Below are positions 1 to 6,330 of a DNA stretch of 6,656 nt, one piece after another. The position numbers and the translations under genes are program-made. Positions within the stretch are counted from its first letter, which is position 1, and each line of letters opens with the position of its first letter. Below the pieces are notes generated by a model that was not told the DNA's origin, ran no database searches, and saw only the letters and a list, made by a program, of their open reading frames with translations. The stretch lies in the NCBI GenBank assembly GCA_016286595.1, contig JAEETR010000210.1, forward strand, positions 1 through 6,656, in the 5' to 3' direction. This DNA is from Oscillospiraceae bacterium. GTDB taxonomy: Bacteria; Bacillota; Clostridia; Oscillospirales; Oscillospiraceae.

Positions 1-473
1 AGCGTCACCCGCTCCCCGGCCCGACGGAAGCCCTCGATATATCTGCGGTTGTCCTCGATCAGCTCCCCGGCGGTGACGGTGTCCGCCAGCCGGGCCTCGA
101 TATCGCGGCTGTGGGCCTTTATCTCGTCAAACCGGCCGTCTATATACTCCTGCGTCATGGCAAGGCAGATGAACCGTATCGAATCGAGATACTCCGGGGA
201 GAAATCCCGCCGCCAGCTGAAGGGCACGTAGCAGCCCTCCACGGTAAGGTTCTGACCGTTTTCCGCGGCGGTCTTTATCATCTCCCGCACCACCGGCCAC
301 AGGTACCCGGTGAGGAGGTCGTCGTCCATGGGCGTAAGGTCGGTACGGCCGCTGCGGATAAGGCCCATCTTCAGATGGTCTATCGACAGATAGGGATATC
401 CGTACCGCTCCAGGATCCGCTGGGCCAGCATCGTCTTTCCCGTGTGGCTCGCCCCGGTGATAAGTACGATCAC
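1..473 (-). CDS. P-loop kinase-like ATP-binding protein (3' end cut by window)
   Basis: This is the first 157 residues of a small P-loop NTPase, read from a GTG start. Seen: a Walker A motif GASHTGKT at residues 7-14, directly after a hydrophobic strand (IVLIT). Next come SIDHLKMGLIRSG at about 30-42 and LTVEGCYVPF at 76-85, whose Glu79 sits where a Walker B or substrate-binding acid is expected. The rest is charged and helical. Known: this arrangement fits the adenylate kinase / zeta-toxin / 2-phosphoglycerate-kinase-like fold, and clostridial relatives carry names of that kind without proven substrates. The GTG overlaps the TGA of the upstream membrane protein gene as GTGA, and a G-rich stretch with GGAAG lies just before it, so translation is probably coupled. 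No in-frame ATG lies before the Walker motif. The C-terminus is outside the window. A phosphotransferase is likely, but the substrate is unknown. Confidence 0.8.
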   Translation of the reverse strand, partial: MIVLITGASHTGKTMLAQRILERYGYPYLSIDHLKMGLIRSGRTDLTPMDDDLLTGYLWPVVREMIKTAAENGQNLTVEGCYVPFSWRRDFSPEYLDSIRFICLAMTQEYIDGRFDEIKAHSRDIEARLADTVTAGELIEDNRRYIEGFRRAGERVT

Positions 474-1156
474 TGCTCTCTTCCCCCCGCGGCGCCGATG
501 AGCTTCAGTATCGCCAGATACGCAAGGCCCACCAGGATGAGGAACGCAAGCAGCGCGAGTATCCACCAGCCGGTGCCCATGAAGGGCAGTTCCTTCGTGA
601 AGCCGAAGGCCCCGGCGGGGCTCCCCCAGTTTAGGAAGAAATAGGGATAGTTCACCCCCGTGCCGAACTGCCAGCCCCGCAGGTAGCCCACGCCCGCGTA
701 GACGGCGTAGGCAAGAGGCGGCAGGATGACGTATATCACGTCCCGCCGTATGAACCGGCCGTAAACGCCCGTGACGAAGAAATCCGCCACGGACAGCACC
801 GGCACGACCACGTGGGTCAGCAGGTTGGGGACAGTCCAGGCCCCGCGGGCCATCGTAGGCGCCAGGACGAAGCAGAACACCGCGCCCGTAAGCGTTATGG
901 CCACGGTGCCCACCAGCTTCACCACGAACCACCAGCGGGGCGCCGCGCCGTTTTTCACCAGCAGCACCGCGCCCGCCGCGCATATGAGGGCGACGGCGAT
1001 GTTCGACTGTATGGTGAAGTACATGAATACGGCCTTGCCGCCCATAAAGGCCCTGGCCCCTGCGGCGGCGGACAGCGCCGTGCCCGTGACGGCGGACAGG
1101 AACACGATAAACTTCAATATGAGCGATACCGCTCTTGTTTTTGCAGAGATCTTCAT
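470..1156 (-). CDS. Pr6Pr family (FAR-17a/AIG1-like) six-helix membrane protein
   Basis: A 228-residue integral membrane protein with about six hydrophobic helices: residues 11-33, 43-67, 77-98, 109-130, 138-158 and 195-219. Recognisable motifs are YFTIQSN (46-52) at the start of the second helix, LLTHVVVPVLSVADFF (112-127) with His115 inside the fourth helix, and NYPYFFLNW (169-177) in the loop before the last helix. Known: this pattern is typical of the bacterial Pr6Pr family, distantly related to eukaryotic FAR-17a/AIG1 proteins, some of which are threonine-dependent lipid hydrolases. The bacterial members have no settled function, so enzymatic activity is only a possibility. The ATG has GGAG seven bases upstream. 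The gene starts 43 bases after the diguanylate cyclase gene, and its TGA overlaps the next gene's GTG, which supports co-expression with the P-loop protein. A Lys/Arg-rich N-terminus suggests a cytoplasmic start. Confidence 0.77.
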   Translation of the reverse strand: MKISAKTRAVSLILKFIVFLSAVTGTALSAAAGARAFMGGKAVFMYFTIQSNIAVALICAAGAVLLVKNGAAPRWWFVVKLVGTVAITLTGAVFCFVLAPTMARGAWTVPNLLTHVVVPVLSVADFFVTGVYGRFIRRDVIYVILPPLAYAVYAGVGYLRGWQFGTGVNYPYFFLNWGSPAGAFGFTKELPFMGTGWWILALLAFLILVGLAYLAILKLIGAAGGREQ

Positions 1157-1199
1157 AATACGTCTCCGTTCCGCGGCTGTTCGTTCGGTTCTCCCGCGG

Positions 1200-2267
1200 T
1201 CATCTGCCGGCCTTCATGGCGATCTTGTTCTCGTACATCCGCTGGTCGGACGTGCGGATGGTGTCCTCTATGGTGTCGCCGGGGCGGGTCATGGCGTAGC
1301 CGAAGGCGCACATGTAGGGCGTACGGGACATCTTCTCCTGCATGACCTCTATGGCGTCGGCTATGTTCATCTCGCTGGCGCCGATATAGATTATCATGAA
1401 CTCGTCGCCGCCCACGCGGTAGGCGGTGCCGCCCTTGCCGCAGTTCTCCCGCATGATGGCCGACACGACGCGCAGCGCCTCGTCGCCGGCCTCGTGGCCC
1501 AGATTGTCGTTGAAGTATTTCAGGTCGTTCATGTCCACGGAGGCCACGCCGGTTATGGACCGGTTGCTGGAGTTTATGACCCGGTAATAGCTCTGCCGGT
1601 TCTGCAGCTCCGTCAGGGGGTCGATCCTGGACATGTGTGTATATATGTACATGTAGTACAGCACCGCGGAGGAGATGAATATGGCGTTGTAATCCCTGCC
1701 GGAGTTTTCAATGACGTACAGCAGCACGCCGACCACCGGCACCAGCACCACGAAGGACATGGTCAGCTTGTCGGTCAGGGCGGAATGCCGGAAATAGATA
1801 TAGTTATGTACAAGGAACACCGCAAGGTAGAAGGCGAACAGGAAATAGGGCAGATTGGCCAGAGGTCCCCCATGATAGTTGTTGGGCGCGCTGTACCAGG
1901 CCACCAGACGGGTCCACTGGGAGGTGAAGAATATCGGGACGCAGATAAACTCCGGTATCAGAAGCCGCAGCAGCTTTTTCCTTGAGAACACGGTCGTGGT
2001 TATCTGGGTAATGGTGATGAGTATCATCGGATAGATTGAGTATATGGCCGCCGTGAGAAAAGGCCGCCACATACTCAGATGTTCAAAGGTCTGGGTCCAG
2101 CGCTCCGCGTGGAACATCACCGTCTCCATGGCCAGCAGGCTGATGACCATCCGGGTGATATTTTTCATCCTGTCGGAAACGTGCACGCCTATGCTCAGCA
2201 TTATGAACAGTCCCGTCACCTCGTAGATGAACACGAAATTGTCCAGCAGTATCTCTTTTACGTTCAT
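1200..2267 (-). CDS. Membrane-anchored GGDEF diguanylate cyclase
   Basis: A 355-residue protein predicted to make cyclic di-GMP from two GTP at the inner face of the membrane. Residues 1-210 hold about six or seven hydrophobic helices (roughly 10-30, 38-52, 69-92, 99-118, 138-158, 168-186, 193-210) and form an integral membrane sensor that I cannot assign to a named family. The catalytic domain covers about 211-355: DPLTELQNR at 216-224, VDMNDLKYFND at 244-254 (metal-binding Asp245), GHEAGDEALR at 257-266, an intact GGDEF at 286-290, and the closing SDQRMYENK at 340-348. The active site therefore looks complete. The RxxD product-inhibition site expected five residues before GGDEF is absent (GKGG stands there), so classical feedback inhibition is unlikely. 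There is no EAL domain or receiver. The ATG is preceded by AAGGAG at an eight-base spacing. It follows the coiled-coil gene by 57 bases. Confidence in the catalytic assignment is high; the signal sensed is unknown. Confidence 0.93.
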   Translation of the reverse strand: MNVKEILLDNFVFIYEVTGLFIMLSIGVHVSDRMKNITRMVISLLAMETVMFHAERWTQTFEHLSMWRPFLTAAIYSIYPMILITITQITTTVFSRKKLLRLLIPEFICVPIFFTSQWTRLVAWYSAPNNYHGGPLANLPYFLFAFYLAVFLVHNYIYFRHSALTDKLTMSFVVLVPVVGVLLYVIENSGRDYNAIFISSAVLYYMYIYTHMSRIDPLTELQNRQSYYRVINSSNRSITGVASVDMNDLKYFNDNLGHEAGDEALRVVSAIMRENCGKGGTAYRVGGDEFMIIYIGASEMNIADAIEVMQEKMSRTPYMCAFGYAMTRPGDTIEDTIRTSDQRMYENKIAMKAGR

Positions 2268-2324
2268 GGCTGTTTCTCCTTTTCGCCCTTATTCCGTCCG
2301 GCCCGGCCCGCTATGTCTATCCCG

Positions 2325-3113
2325 TCAAAAATACAGTGACAGCTTGTTGTAGTGCTTTACGCCGTCGGTATCATATTTGCTGAACATCTCCTTGAATTCA
2401 TTCAGGCTGCAGTTCGAATAAAGCACCAGCTCCGTGAAATCATAATAACAATCGTAAAAAAGGAGCAGCTCGTCGTATGCGCTTTGCCACTCGGAGGGCG
2501 GGTTTTTAAGTCCGCGGATCTTCTCCTCGACCTCTGAGCGGTTGTCCCTGATCGATTGCAGGTCCTTGACGAAAGCATCGTCAGCGTAAAGATTATCCAG
2601 CGCCGTGTTGAAATCGCTGTAAAAATTACCGGAAGCGTCCAGGGTGAAGGCGTCTGTTTCCGTATCTTTGATTTTATAAATACTGTTGTGCCAGACTTTC
2701 TGCACAAGATTTCCGCATCTTTCCGTCGTGACACCGCCATGAAGCATGAGATCTGAAAGATCCCGCAGATCATTCCCGTACTGCTCCGAGGCCTTCAGCA
2801 GATCAGCAGCCTCCTGCTCCGCCTTGTTCTTCTCCTCAAGGAGAGCGTTATACTGCGCCTCATACTCCTCGGCCAGTTTCTCCGCATCCTCCTTTTCCTT
2901 GAGAAGGGAGGCGTTCTTTTCCTTGTATTCCCTGACCTGTTTCTCCGCGTCCTCCTTCTCTTCCAGAAGGACGGCGTACTGCTTTTTCTGCTCATCTGCG
3001 GTCTTTTCCGCTCTTTTCATCCCGCTCCACAAAACGGCGCACAGAGCGACGACCGCCGTCAACAGAACAGCAAGTACGATAATCGGGTAATTCAGTCTTT
3101 TTTTCTCGTTCAT
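2325..3113 (-). CDS. Single-pass membrane protein with repeated coiled coil, function unknown
   Basis: I cannot assign a function. The 262-residue protein has a short charged N-terminus (MNEKKRLN), one hydrophobic segment at about 9-29 with no clear signal peptidase or lipobox site, and then a long charged coiled coil at about 32-108. Inside it are three 21-residue repeats (46-66, 67-87, 88-108) with the pattern xxxLLxEKxxAEK, plus a partial copy before them; 21 residues is three heptads. Residues 110-262 form a separate acidic domain with many aromatic residues (for example IRGLKNPPSEWQSAYDELL and the C-terminal YNKLSLYF). From memory it resembles uncharacterised Firmicutes proteins; this is unverified. 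The likely topology is an inside N-terminus with the coil and C-domain outside the cell. The frame extends up to a TTG at 3143, but the ATG at 3113 has GGGAG five bases upstream and is preferred. The second half is lower in GC than neighbouring genes. Confidence 0.85.
   Translation of the reverse strand: MNEKKRLNYPIIVLAVLLTAVVALCAVLWSGMKRAEKTADEQKKQYAVLLEEKEDAEKQVREYKEKNASLLKEKEDAEKLAEEYEAQYNALLEEKNKAEQEAADLLKASEQYGNDLRDLSDLMLHGGVTTERCGNLVQKVWHNSIYKIKDTETDAFTLDASGNFYSDFNTALDNLYADDAFVKDLQSIRDNRSEVEEKIRGLKNPPSEWQSAYDELLLFYDCYYDFTELVLYSNCSLNEFKEMFSKYDTDGVKHYNKLSLYF
2790..2978 (-). repeat. Three tandem 63-base in-frame repeats encoding coiled-coil heptads
   Basis: Three consecutive 63-base units (2916-2978, 2853-2915, 2790-2852) encode 21 residues each in the coiled-coil protein. 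Aligned by hand, the first two units match at about 45 of 63 bases, while the third has diverged more. A partial fourth copy lies just before them in the protein (AEKTADEQKKQ). The period is a whole number of both codons and heptads, so copies can be gained or lost without breaking the frame or the coil register. Confidence 0.75.
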
Positions 3114-3118
3114 ATCTT

Positions 3119-3125
3119 CTCCCTC
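3119..3125 (-). promoter_or_regulatory. Ribosome binding site fixing the coiled-coil gene start
   Basis: GAGGGAG lies five bases before the ATG at 3113. The longer frame would begin at a TTG (3143) with no comparable purine-rich site before it, so the ATG start is preferred, giving 262 residues. Confidence 0.7.
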
Positions 3126-3158
3126 AGTCAACTCATACGGCAATGTCTGTTGTCAACG

Positions 3159-3833
3159 TCATCGTTCTTCCGTTCCCGCCGGGACCGTCTCCGCCTTCAG
3201 CGCAAAGGTCGGGCCCCAGCTTTTCAGGACCGTGACGGAGGTAAACCCCGCCCGCAGCAGGGCCTGTCTCTCGTGCTCCACGGTCAGCGGCGTATCGTAA
3301 TGGTAAAATCCATCGTCTTTTATGCCCTGCTCCTTTTTCAGCCGCGAAAGCTCCTCCCGGCGGGACCGCTCCTCCTCGTCCGAGGCGGCGAAATAGTCCG
3401 GCAGAATGAGATAACCCCCCGGCTTCAGCGCCCTGCGCACCCTCCCGTACAGAGGTATCTTCTCTTCCATGGTGAAATGGTGCAGCGACTCCACGGACAC
3501 CGCCGCGTCGAAGGCTCGTTCCTCGAATGGAACGTCGAAATAGGAGCCCTCGATCAGCGTCATGGACTTGTCGGGGAACTTGTCCCGAAGGGCCTTCAGC
3601 ATCCCCGGCGCCAGATCGACGCCGGTGATCTCCGCCGTGGGGACCAGTTCAAAATAGTACCCCAGCTCAAGGCCTGTGCCGCAGCCCAGATCCAGTATCC
3701 GCGCCCGGAGGGCGCGGGGCAGGCACCCGGCGGTAAAGGGGTAGAATTCCCGGGCCGAATCGATGGTCGTGAGCTGATGCTCCTCGTAACCGTCCAGCCG
3801 GGCGTCAAAAAACTCTCCCATTTTTTCCAGCAT
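3159..3833 (-). CDS. Class I SAM-dependent methyltransferase
   Basis: A 224-residue soluble methyltransferase with a Rossmann-like fold (Methyltransf_11/25 type). Seen in order: an N-terminal helical cap (GEFFDARLDGYEEHQL, about 6-21), motif I ILDLGCGTGLEL (46-57) that binds S-adenosylmethionine, an acidic residue ending strand 2 (Asp73 in GVDLA), SYFDVPF (97-103), the VSVESLHHF segment (112-120) and the LKPGGYLIL strand (136-144). A C-terminal part, YHYDTPLTVEHE (177-188), ends in AGFTSVTVL (195-203). The motifs are complete, so it should be active; the substrate cannot be read from sequence and is probably a small molecule. The frame opens further to a GTG at 3899, but the ATG at 3833 has GGGGAG upstream, and the family as I know it begins just before GEFFD. 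A second ATG four codons in (3821) is also possible. It follows the hybrid kinase by 70 bases and precedes the coiled-coil gene by 45. Confidence 0.9.
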   Translation of the reverse strand: MLEKMGEFFDARLDGYEEHQLTTIDSAREFYPFTAGCLPRALRARILDLGCGTGLELGYYFELVPTAEITGVDLAPGMLKALRDKFPDKSMTLIEGSYFDVPFEERAFDAAVSVESLHHFTMEEKIPLYGRVRRALKPGGYLILPDYFAASDEEERSRREELSRLKKEQGIKDDGFYHYDTPLTVEHERQALLRAGFTSVTVLKSWGPTFALKAETVPAGTEER

Positions 3834-3843
3834 ACGCTTTTGT

Positions 3844-3849
3844 CTCCCC
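3844..3849 (-). promoter_or_regulatory. Ribosome binding site fixing the methyltransferase start
   Basis: GGGGAG lies ten bases before the ATG at 3833. The upstream in-frame candidates (GTG at 3899, ATG at 3878) lack a clear site and would add residues unlike the family's N-terminus. The spacing is slightly long, so the ATG at 3821 remains an alternative. Confidence 0.6.
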
Positions 3850-3850
3850 G

Positions 3851-3876
3851 GTCGGCGCTGCGCTGGCAGCGTCGTC
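3851..3876 (-). other. Possible RNA hairpin before the methyltransferase ribosome binding site
   Basis: In the message, an 11-base arm (GACGACGCTGC) faces GCAGCGCCGAC across a CAGC loop. Nine of eleven positions pair, and the inner six pairs (CGCTGC with GCAGCG) are perfect. It ends one base before the GGGGAG site. No T-run follows, so it is not a normal terminator. It could affect mRNA stability or translation between the kinase and methyltransferase genes, or could be chance in GC-rich DNA. Confidence 0.35.
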
Positions 3877-3903
3877 ATGATATGCAGGCGGCGCGGCACC
3901 GGG

Positions 3904-5379
3904 TCACGCCGAAGCGATCTTCAGCACCCTGCGCAAAGTGGCGTTCATGCCCGGGATGTCCAGCGGCTTTGCGATATGGCCGTTCATCCCTACCTCCTCG
4001 GCTTTCTTTATATCCTCCTGGAATGCGTTGGCCGTCATGGCTATGATGGGGATGGACGCCAGCTTCGGGTCCGGGAGGGCGCGTATGGCCTGCGCCGCCG
4101 CGTAACCGTCCATGACGGGCATCTGTATATCCATCAGTATCACGTCATAGTAGCCCGGCTGTGACGCGGCCGTCATCTCCAGGCCGATCTCACCGTTCTC
4201 CGCCGTCTCGATCAGGAATCCCTCGTGCCTGAGCAGCCTCTGGGTGATCTCCATGTTGATCATATTGTCCTCCACCAGCAGAGCGCGCATACCCTCAAAC
4301 GAGACCTCGTCTCCCCGGTCGGCGCAGACCTCCGCCGCCGGTTCCGTCAGCGGGAACTCCACGGTGACGGTGAACTCCGTGCCCTTGTCCTTTTCTGTCC
4401 GGACGGCTATGCCGCCGCCCATCATGTCGATAATGCTCTTCGTGATGGCAAGTCCCAGCCCGGTGCCCTGGATCCTGCTGACCGTGGAGGTGCGTTCACG
4501 CTCAAAGGGGGTAAAAAGTCGCTGGGCAAATTCCCGGCTCATGCCGATGCCGGTGTCCTTCACGCGGATCTCGTAGCGGCCGGTCCCGCCGTCCGCGGCA
4601 AGCTCGCTGAGATCAAGGGACACGCTCCCGTTGTCCTCCGTAAACTTTCCCGCGTTGCTCAGAAGATTCATCACGGCGCGGTCCAGCATGACCTTGTCGC
4701 ACATCACCCATTTATGCGAGATATCGCAGGATACCGAGAAATCGATCTTCTTCTCCTCCAGCTGCCCCCTGACGAGCTCGCTCACTTCCCGTACGCAGCT
4801 TTCAAGATTCACGCAGGCCGGTTCCAGAGTAAACTTCCCGCTCTCGATGCGGCTCATGTCCAGCACGTCGTTGACGATCTCCAAAAGCTGACGGCTCGCC
4901 GTATCTATCTTGCCGATATACTCGCTTTTCTCCTCGTAGGCAACGCCCTCGCGATTGGCCAGCGTGGTATATCCGATGATGGCGTTGAGGGGCGTGCGGA
5001 TGTCGTGGGACATATTGGACAGGAAGAACGTTTTGGCCTTGCTGGCCTCCTCGGCGGCGGACAGCCTCACCTCAAGCTGCTCGTTCTCCTGTATCCTGTC
5101 AAACGTGCGGCGGATGAGCAGGAGCATGACGAACACGAAAACGCTCCCGCCGAAAAGGATACCCGCCATGACGAGATCCGGCTTGCCGAAAATGCCGACG
5201 GTCAGATATCCGACGAAAAACATGATCAGCAGCATGATGGGGAGATTAAACAGCCTCTGCGCCCTATCCCAGTTCCCGTGCCTGCGCACGTCCGTGGAGA
5301 AGCAGATATAGCCGTATATATTGTACGCCATCAGCGCGCTGCCGGCGTATATCATCAGATAGAGGAAAACGTTCTTCAT
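3904..5379 (-). CDS. Membrane hybrid sensor histidine kinase with C-terminal receiver
   Basis: A 491-residue phosphorelay protein. Three hydrophobic helices (about 3-22, 44-64, 68-90) form a minimal membrane input region with almost no extracellular part and no PAS or HAMP domain visible. A short coiled linker (95-115) leads to the HisKA domain with SHDIRTPLN (phospho-acceptor His125). The ATPase domain follows: N-box NLLSNAGKFT (Asn242), G1 DTGIGM (275-280), F-box LFTPF (288-292) and G2 GTGLGL (305-310). The receiver covers about 363-491, with Glu370/Asp371, phospho-acceptor Asp417 in MDIQMP, Thr449 and Lys471 (KPLD). All key residues are present. There is no HPt or DNA-binding domain, so phosphate must pass to a partner not seen in this window. 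The start has GGGAGG four bases upstream. It lies 59 bases after the double-GNAT gene. The stimulus is unknown; membrane state or a partner membrane protein is plausible. Confidence 0.95.
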   Translation of the reverse strand: MKNVFLYLMIYAGSALMAYNIYGYICFSTDVRRHGNWDRAQRLFNLPIMLLIMFFVGYLTVGIFGKPDLVMAGILFGGSVFVFVMLLLIRRTFDRIQENEQLEVRLSAAEEASKAKTFFLSNMSHDIRTPLNAIIGYTTLANREGVAYEEKSEYIGKIDTASRQLLEIVNDVLDMSRIESGKFTLEPACVNLESCVREVSELVRGQLEEKKIDFSVSCDISHKWVMCDKVMLDRAVMNLLSNAGKFTEDNGSVSLDLSELAADGGTGRYEIRVKDTGIGMSREFAQRLFTPFERERTSTVSRIQGTGLGLAITKSIIDMMGGGIAVRTEKDKGTEFTVTVEFPLTEPAAEVCADRGDEVSFEGMRALLVEDNMINMEITQRLLRHEGFLIETAENGEIGLEMTAASQPGYYDVILMDIQMPVMDGYAAAQAIRALPDPKLASIPIIAMTANAFQEDIKKAEEVGMNGHIAKPLDIPGMNATLRRVLKIASA

Positions 5380-5438
5380 ACTACCTCCCGCTTCGCATGG
5401 GACCTTATACCCGATACCCGGAAATTACCGGCTATGCC

Positions 5439-6302
5439 TCAGATGTCCTTGTACAGCTCGTAGACGTCGTGCCCTTTCGGAACGTCCTTGAGTTCGCCTC
5501 TGAGCAGATAGCCGTTCTTTTTGAAGAAATCGACGTTCCAGTCGCCCGCGTTGGTCAGGATCATGGGCGCACCGTTTTCCTTTGCCGCCCTCTCCGCTTC
5601 CCTCAGCAGATACGTGCCCAGGCCATGACGCCGCAGCGGCTCCTCCACGAACACCGCGTCGATAAAGCCGTATGCGCCCTTGTGCAGGTCGGCGATCACG
5701 CCCGCGATAAACCTGCCGTCTTTATCCACAAGTTTCTTGTAAAAATCTACGTCCTCGTATTCCGGCTCGTATGCCTCACTGTATGTATCTATGCCGTTTT
5801 CGATGACCTCGGCATCGCTTTCGCTGCCGGGCGAAACCCTGAACCGGGTGCCGCTGTTGTTCGTCGGCACGTACTCCGGCGTGTCGGTGTCAAGGTACTT
5901 GACCAGGGAATAGCTGATAAAGCCGTTTGTCTTTTTCAGCGCCGTAAACACCGTGTAGCCGTGTTTTTCATAGAACGGTCTGGCCATATAACTGGCGGTG
6001 CCCAGCGTCACGACCCGGCAGCCCTTCTCTCCGGCGATACGTTCGACCTCGCGGATGATCTTGGAGCCGATCCCCTGATGACGCCAGCGTTCATCCACCC
6101 AAAGCAGGTCCAGGAACATTCTCGACCAGTGGTATTCGTATGCCTCCGCGACACATCCGCCGATGATCTCACCGTCTTCGTTCTCGACCTTGAGGACGAA
6201 TTTCTCGGTCTCCGCGTCCACCTCGCGGGGCACTATCTCATTTATCTTTTCGCCGATGTACGCGGCTTCTTCTTTTGTCAGATCCTCGATCCTGTAATCC
6301 AT
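5439..6302 (-). CDS. Protein with two GNAT acetyltransferase domains
   Basis: A 287-residue cytoplasmic protein made of two GNAT N-acetyltransferase domains, which use acetyl-CoA to acetylate an amine. The N-terminal domain (about 1-137) has DLLWVDERWRHQGIGSKI (65-82), where RHQGIG is the acetyl-CoA pyrophosphate loop, then ERIAGEKGC and PFYEKHGYTVF (109-119). The C-terminal domain (about 152-287) has AVFVEEPLRRHGLGTYLL (216-233) with the loop RRHGLG, then DWNVDFFKKNGY (254-265). Both loops look intact, so both halves may bind the cofactor. The linker (138-151) is short and polar. Substrates are unknown. The frame runs upstream to a TTG at 6383, overlapping the previous gene, but the ATG at 6302 has GGAG eight bases before it and leaves a clean 28-base gap, so I use the ATG. 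The second half resembles the neighbouring GNAT gene to the right, which suggests a shared origin by duplication. Confidence 0.9.
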   Translation of the reverse strand: MDYRIEDLTKEEAAYIGEKINEIVPREVDAETEKFVLKVENEDGEIIGGCVAEAYEYHWSRMFLDLLWVDERWRHQGIGSKIIREVERIAGEKGCRVVTLGTASYMARPFYEKHGYTVFTALKKTNGFISYSLVKYLDTDTPEYVPTNNSGTRFRVSPGSESDAEVIENGIDTYSEAYEPEYEDVDFYKKLVDKDGRFIAGVIADLHKGAYGFIDAVFVEEPLRRHGLGTYLLREAERAAKENGAPMILTNAGDWNVDFFKKNGYLLRGELKDVPKGHDVYELYKDI

Positions 6303-6310
6303 TTGTTTTT

Positions 6311-6314
6311 CTCC
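6311..6314 (-). promoter_or_regulatory. Ribosome binding site fixing the double-GNAT gene start
   Basis: GGAG lies eight bases before the ATG at 6302, in the 28-base gap after the preceding gene's stop. This favours the ATG over the in-frame TTG at 6383, which lies inside the upstream gene. Confidence 0.7.
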
Positions 6315-6330
6315 ACAAAACTCGACTTGC

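Noticed and set aside
1157..1199. Pair of CCGCGG palindromes in the gap after the cyclase gene
   Set aside because: Each is a six-base palindrome with 17 bases between; a weak stem without a T-run is expected by chance in this composition.
771..1985. Long plus-strand open frame (404 codons) opposite the Pr6Pr and diguanylate cyclase genes
   Set aside because: It crosses two real genes and their gap on the other strand, has low-complexity His/Val/Gly-rich composition, and has no recognisable motif.
2268..2324. GC-rich near-palindrome (GGGCCGGGCCGG) between the coiled-coil and cyclase genes
   Set aside because: It forms only short stems with tiny loops and is not followed by a T-run, so it is not convincing as a terminator.
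3132..3156. Possible promoter before the coiled-coil gene: TTGACA (3151-3156) and TATGAG (3132-3137)
   Set aside because: The -35 box is perfect, but the spacer is only 13 bases and no better -10 box sits at 16-18 bases, so a sigma-70-type promoter is not supported.
3150..4046. Plus-strand open frame (298 codons) opposite the methyltransferase
   Set aside because: The minus strand encodes all class I methyltransferase motifs, and the plus frame has an Arg/Pro/Gln-rich composition without domains.
5380..5438. Possible terminator or promoter between the double-GNAT and kinase genes (CCGG...CCGG repeat, TATAAG)
   Set aside because: The stem is only four pairs with no T-run, and TATAAG has no -35 box at a suitable distance.
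4225..5463. Long plus-strand open frame (412 codons) opposite the hybrid kinase
   Set aside because: It is antisense to a gene with complete kinase and receiver motifs. Its translation is rich in His, Gly and Arg, shows no domain, and is expected from GC-rich mirrored codons.
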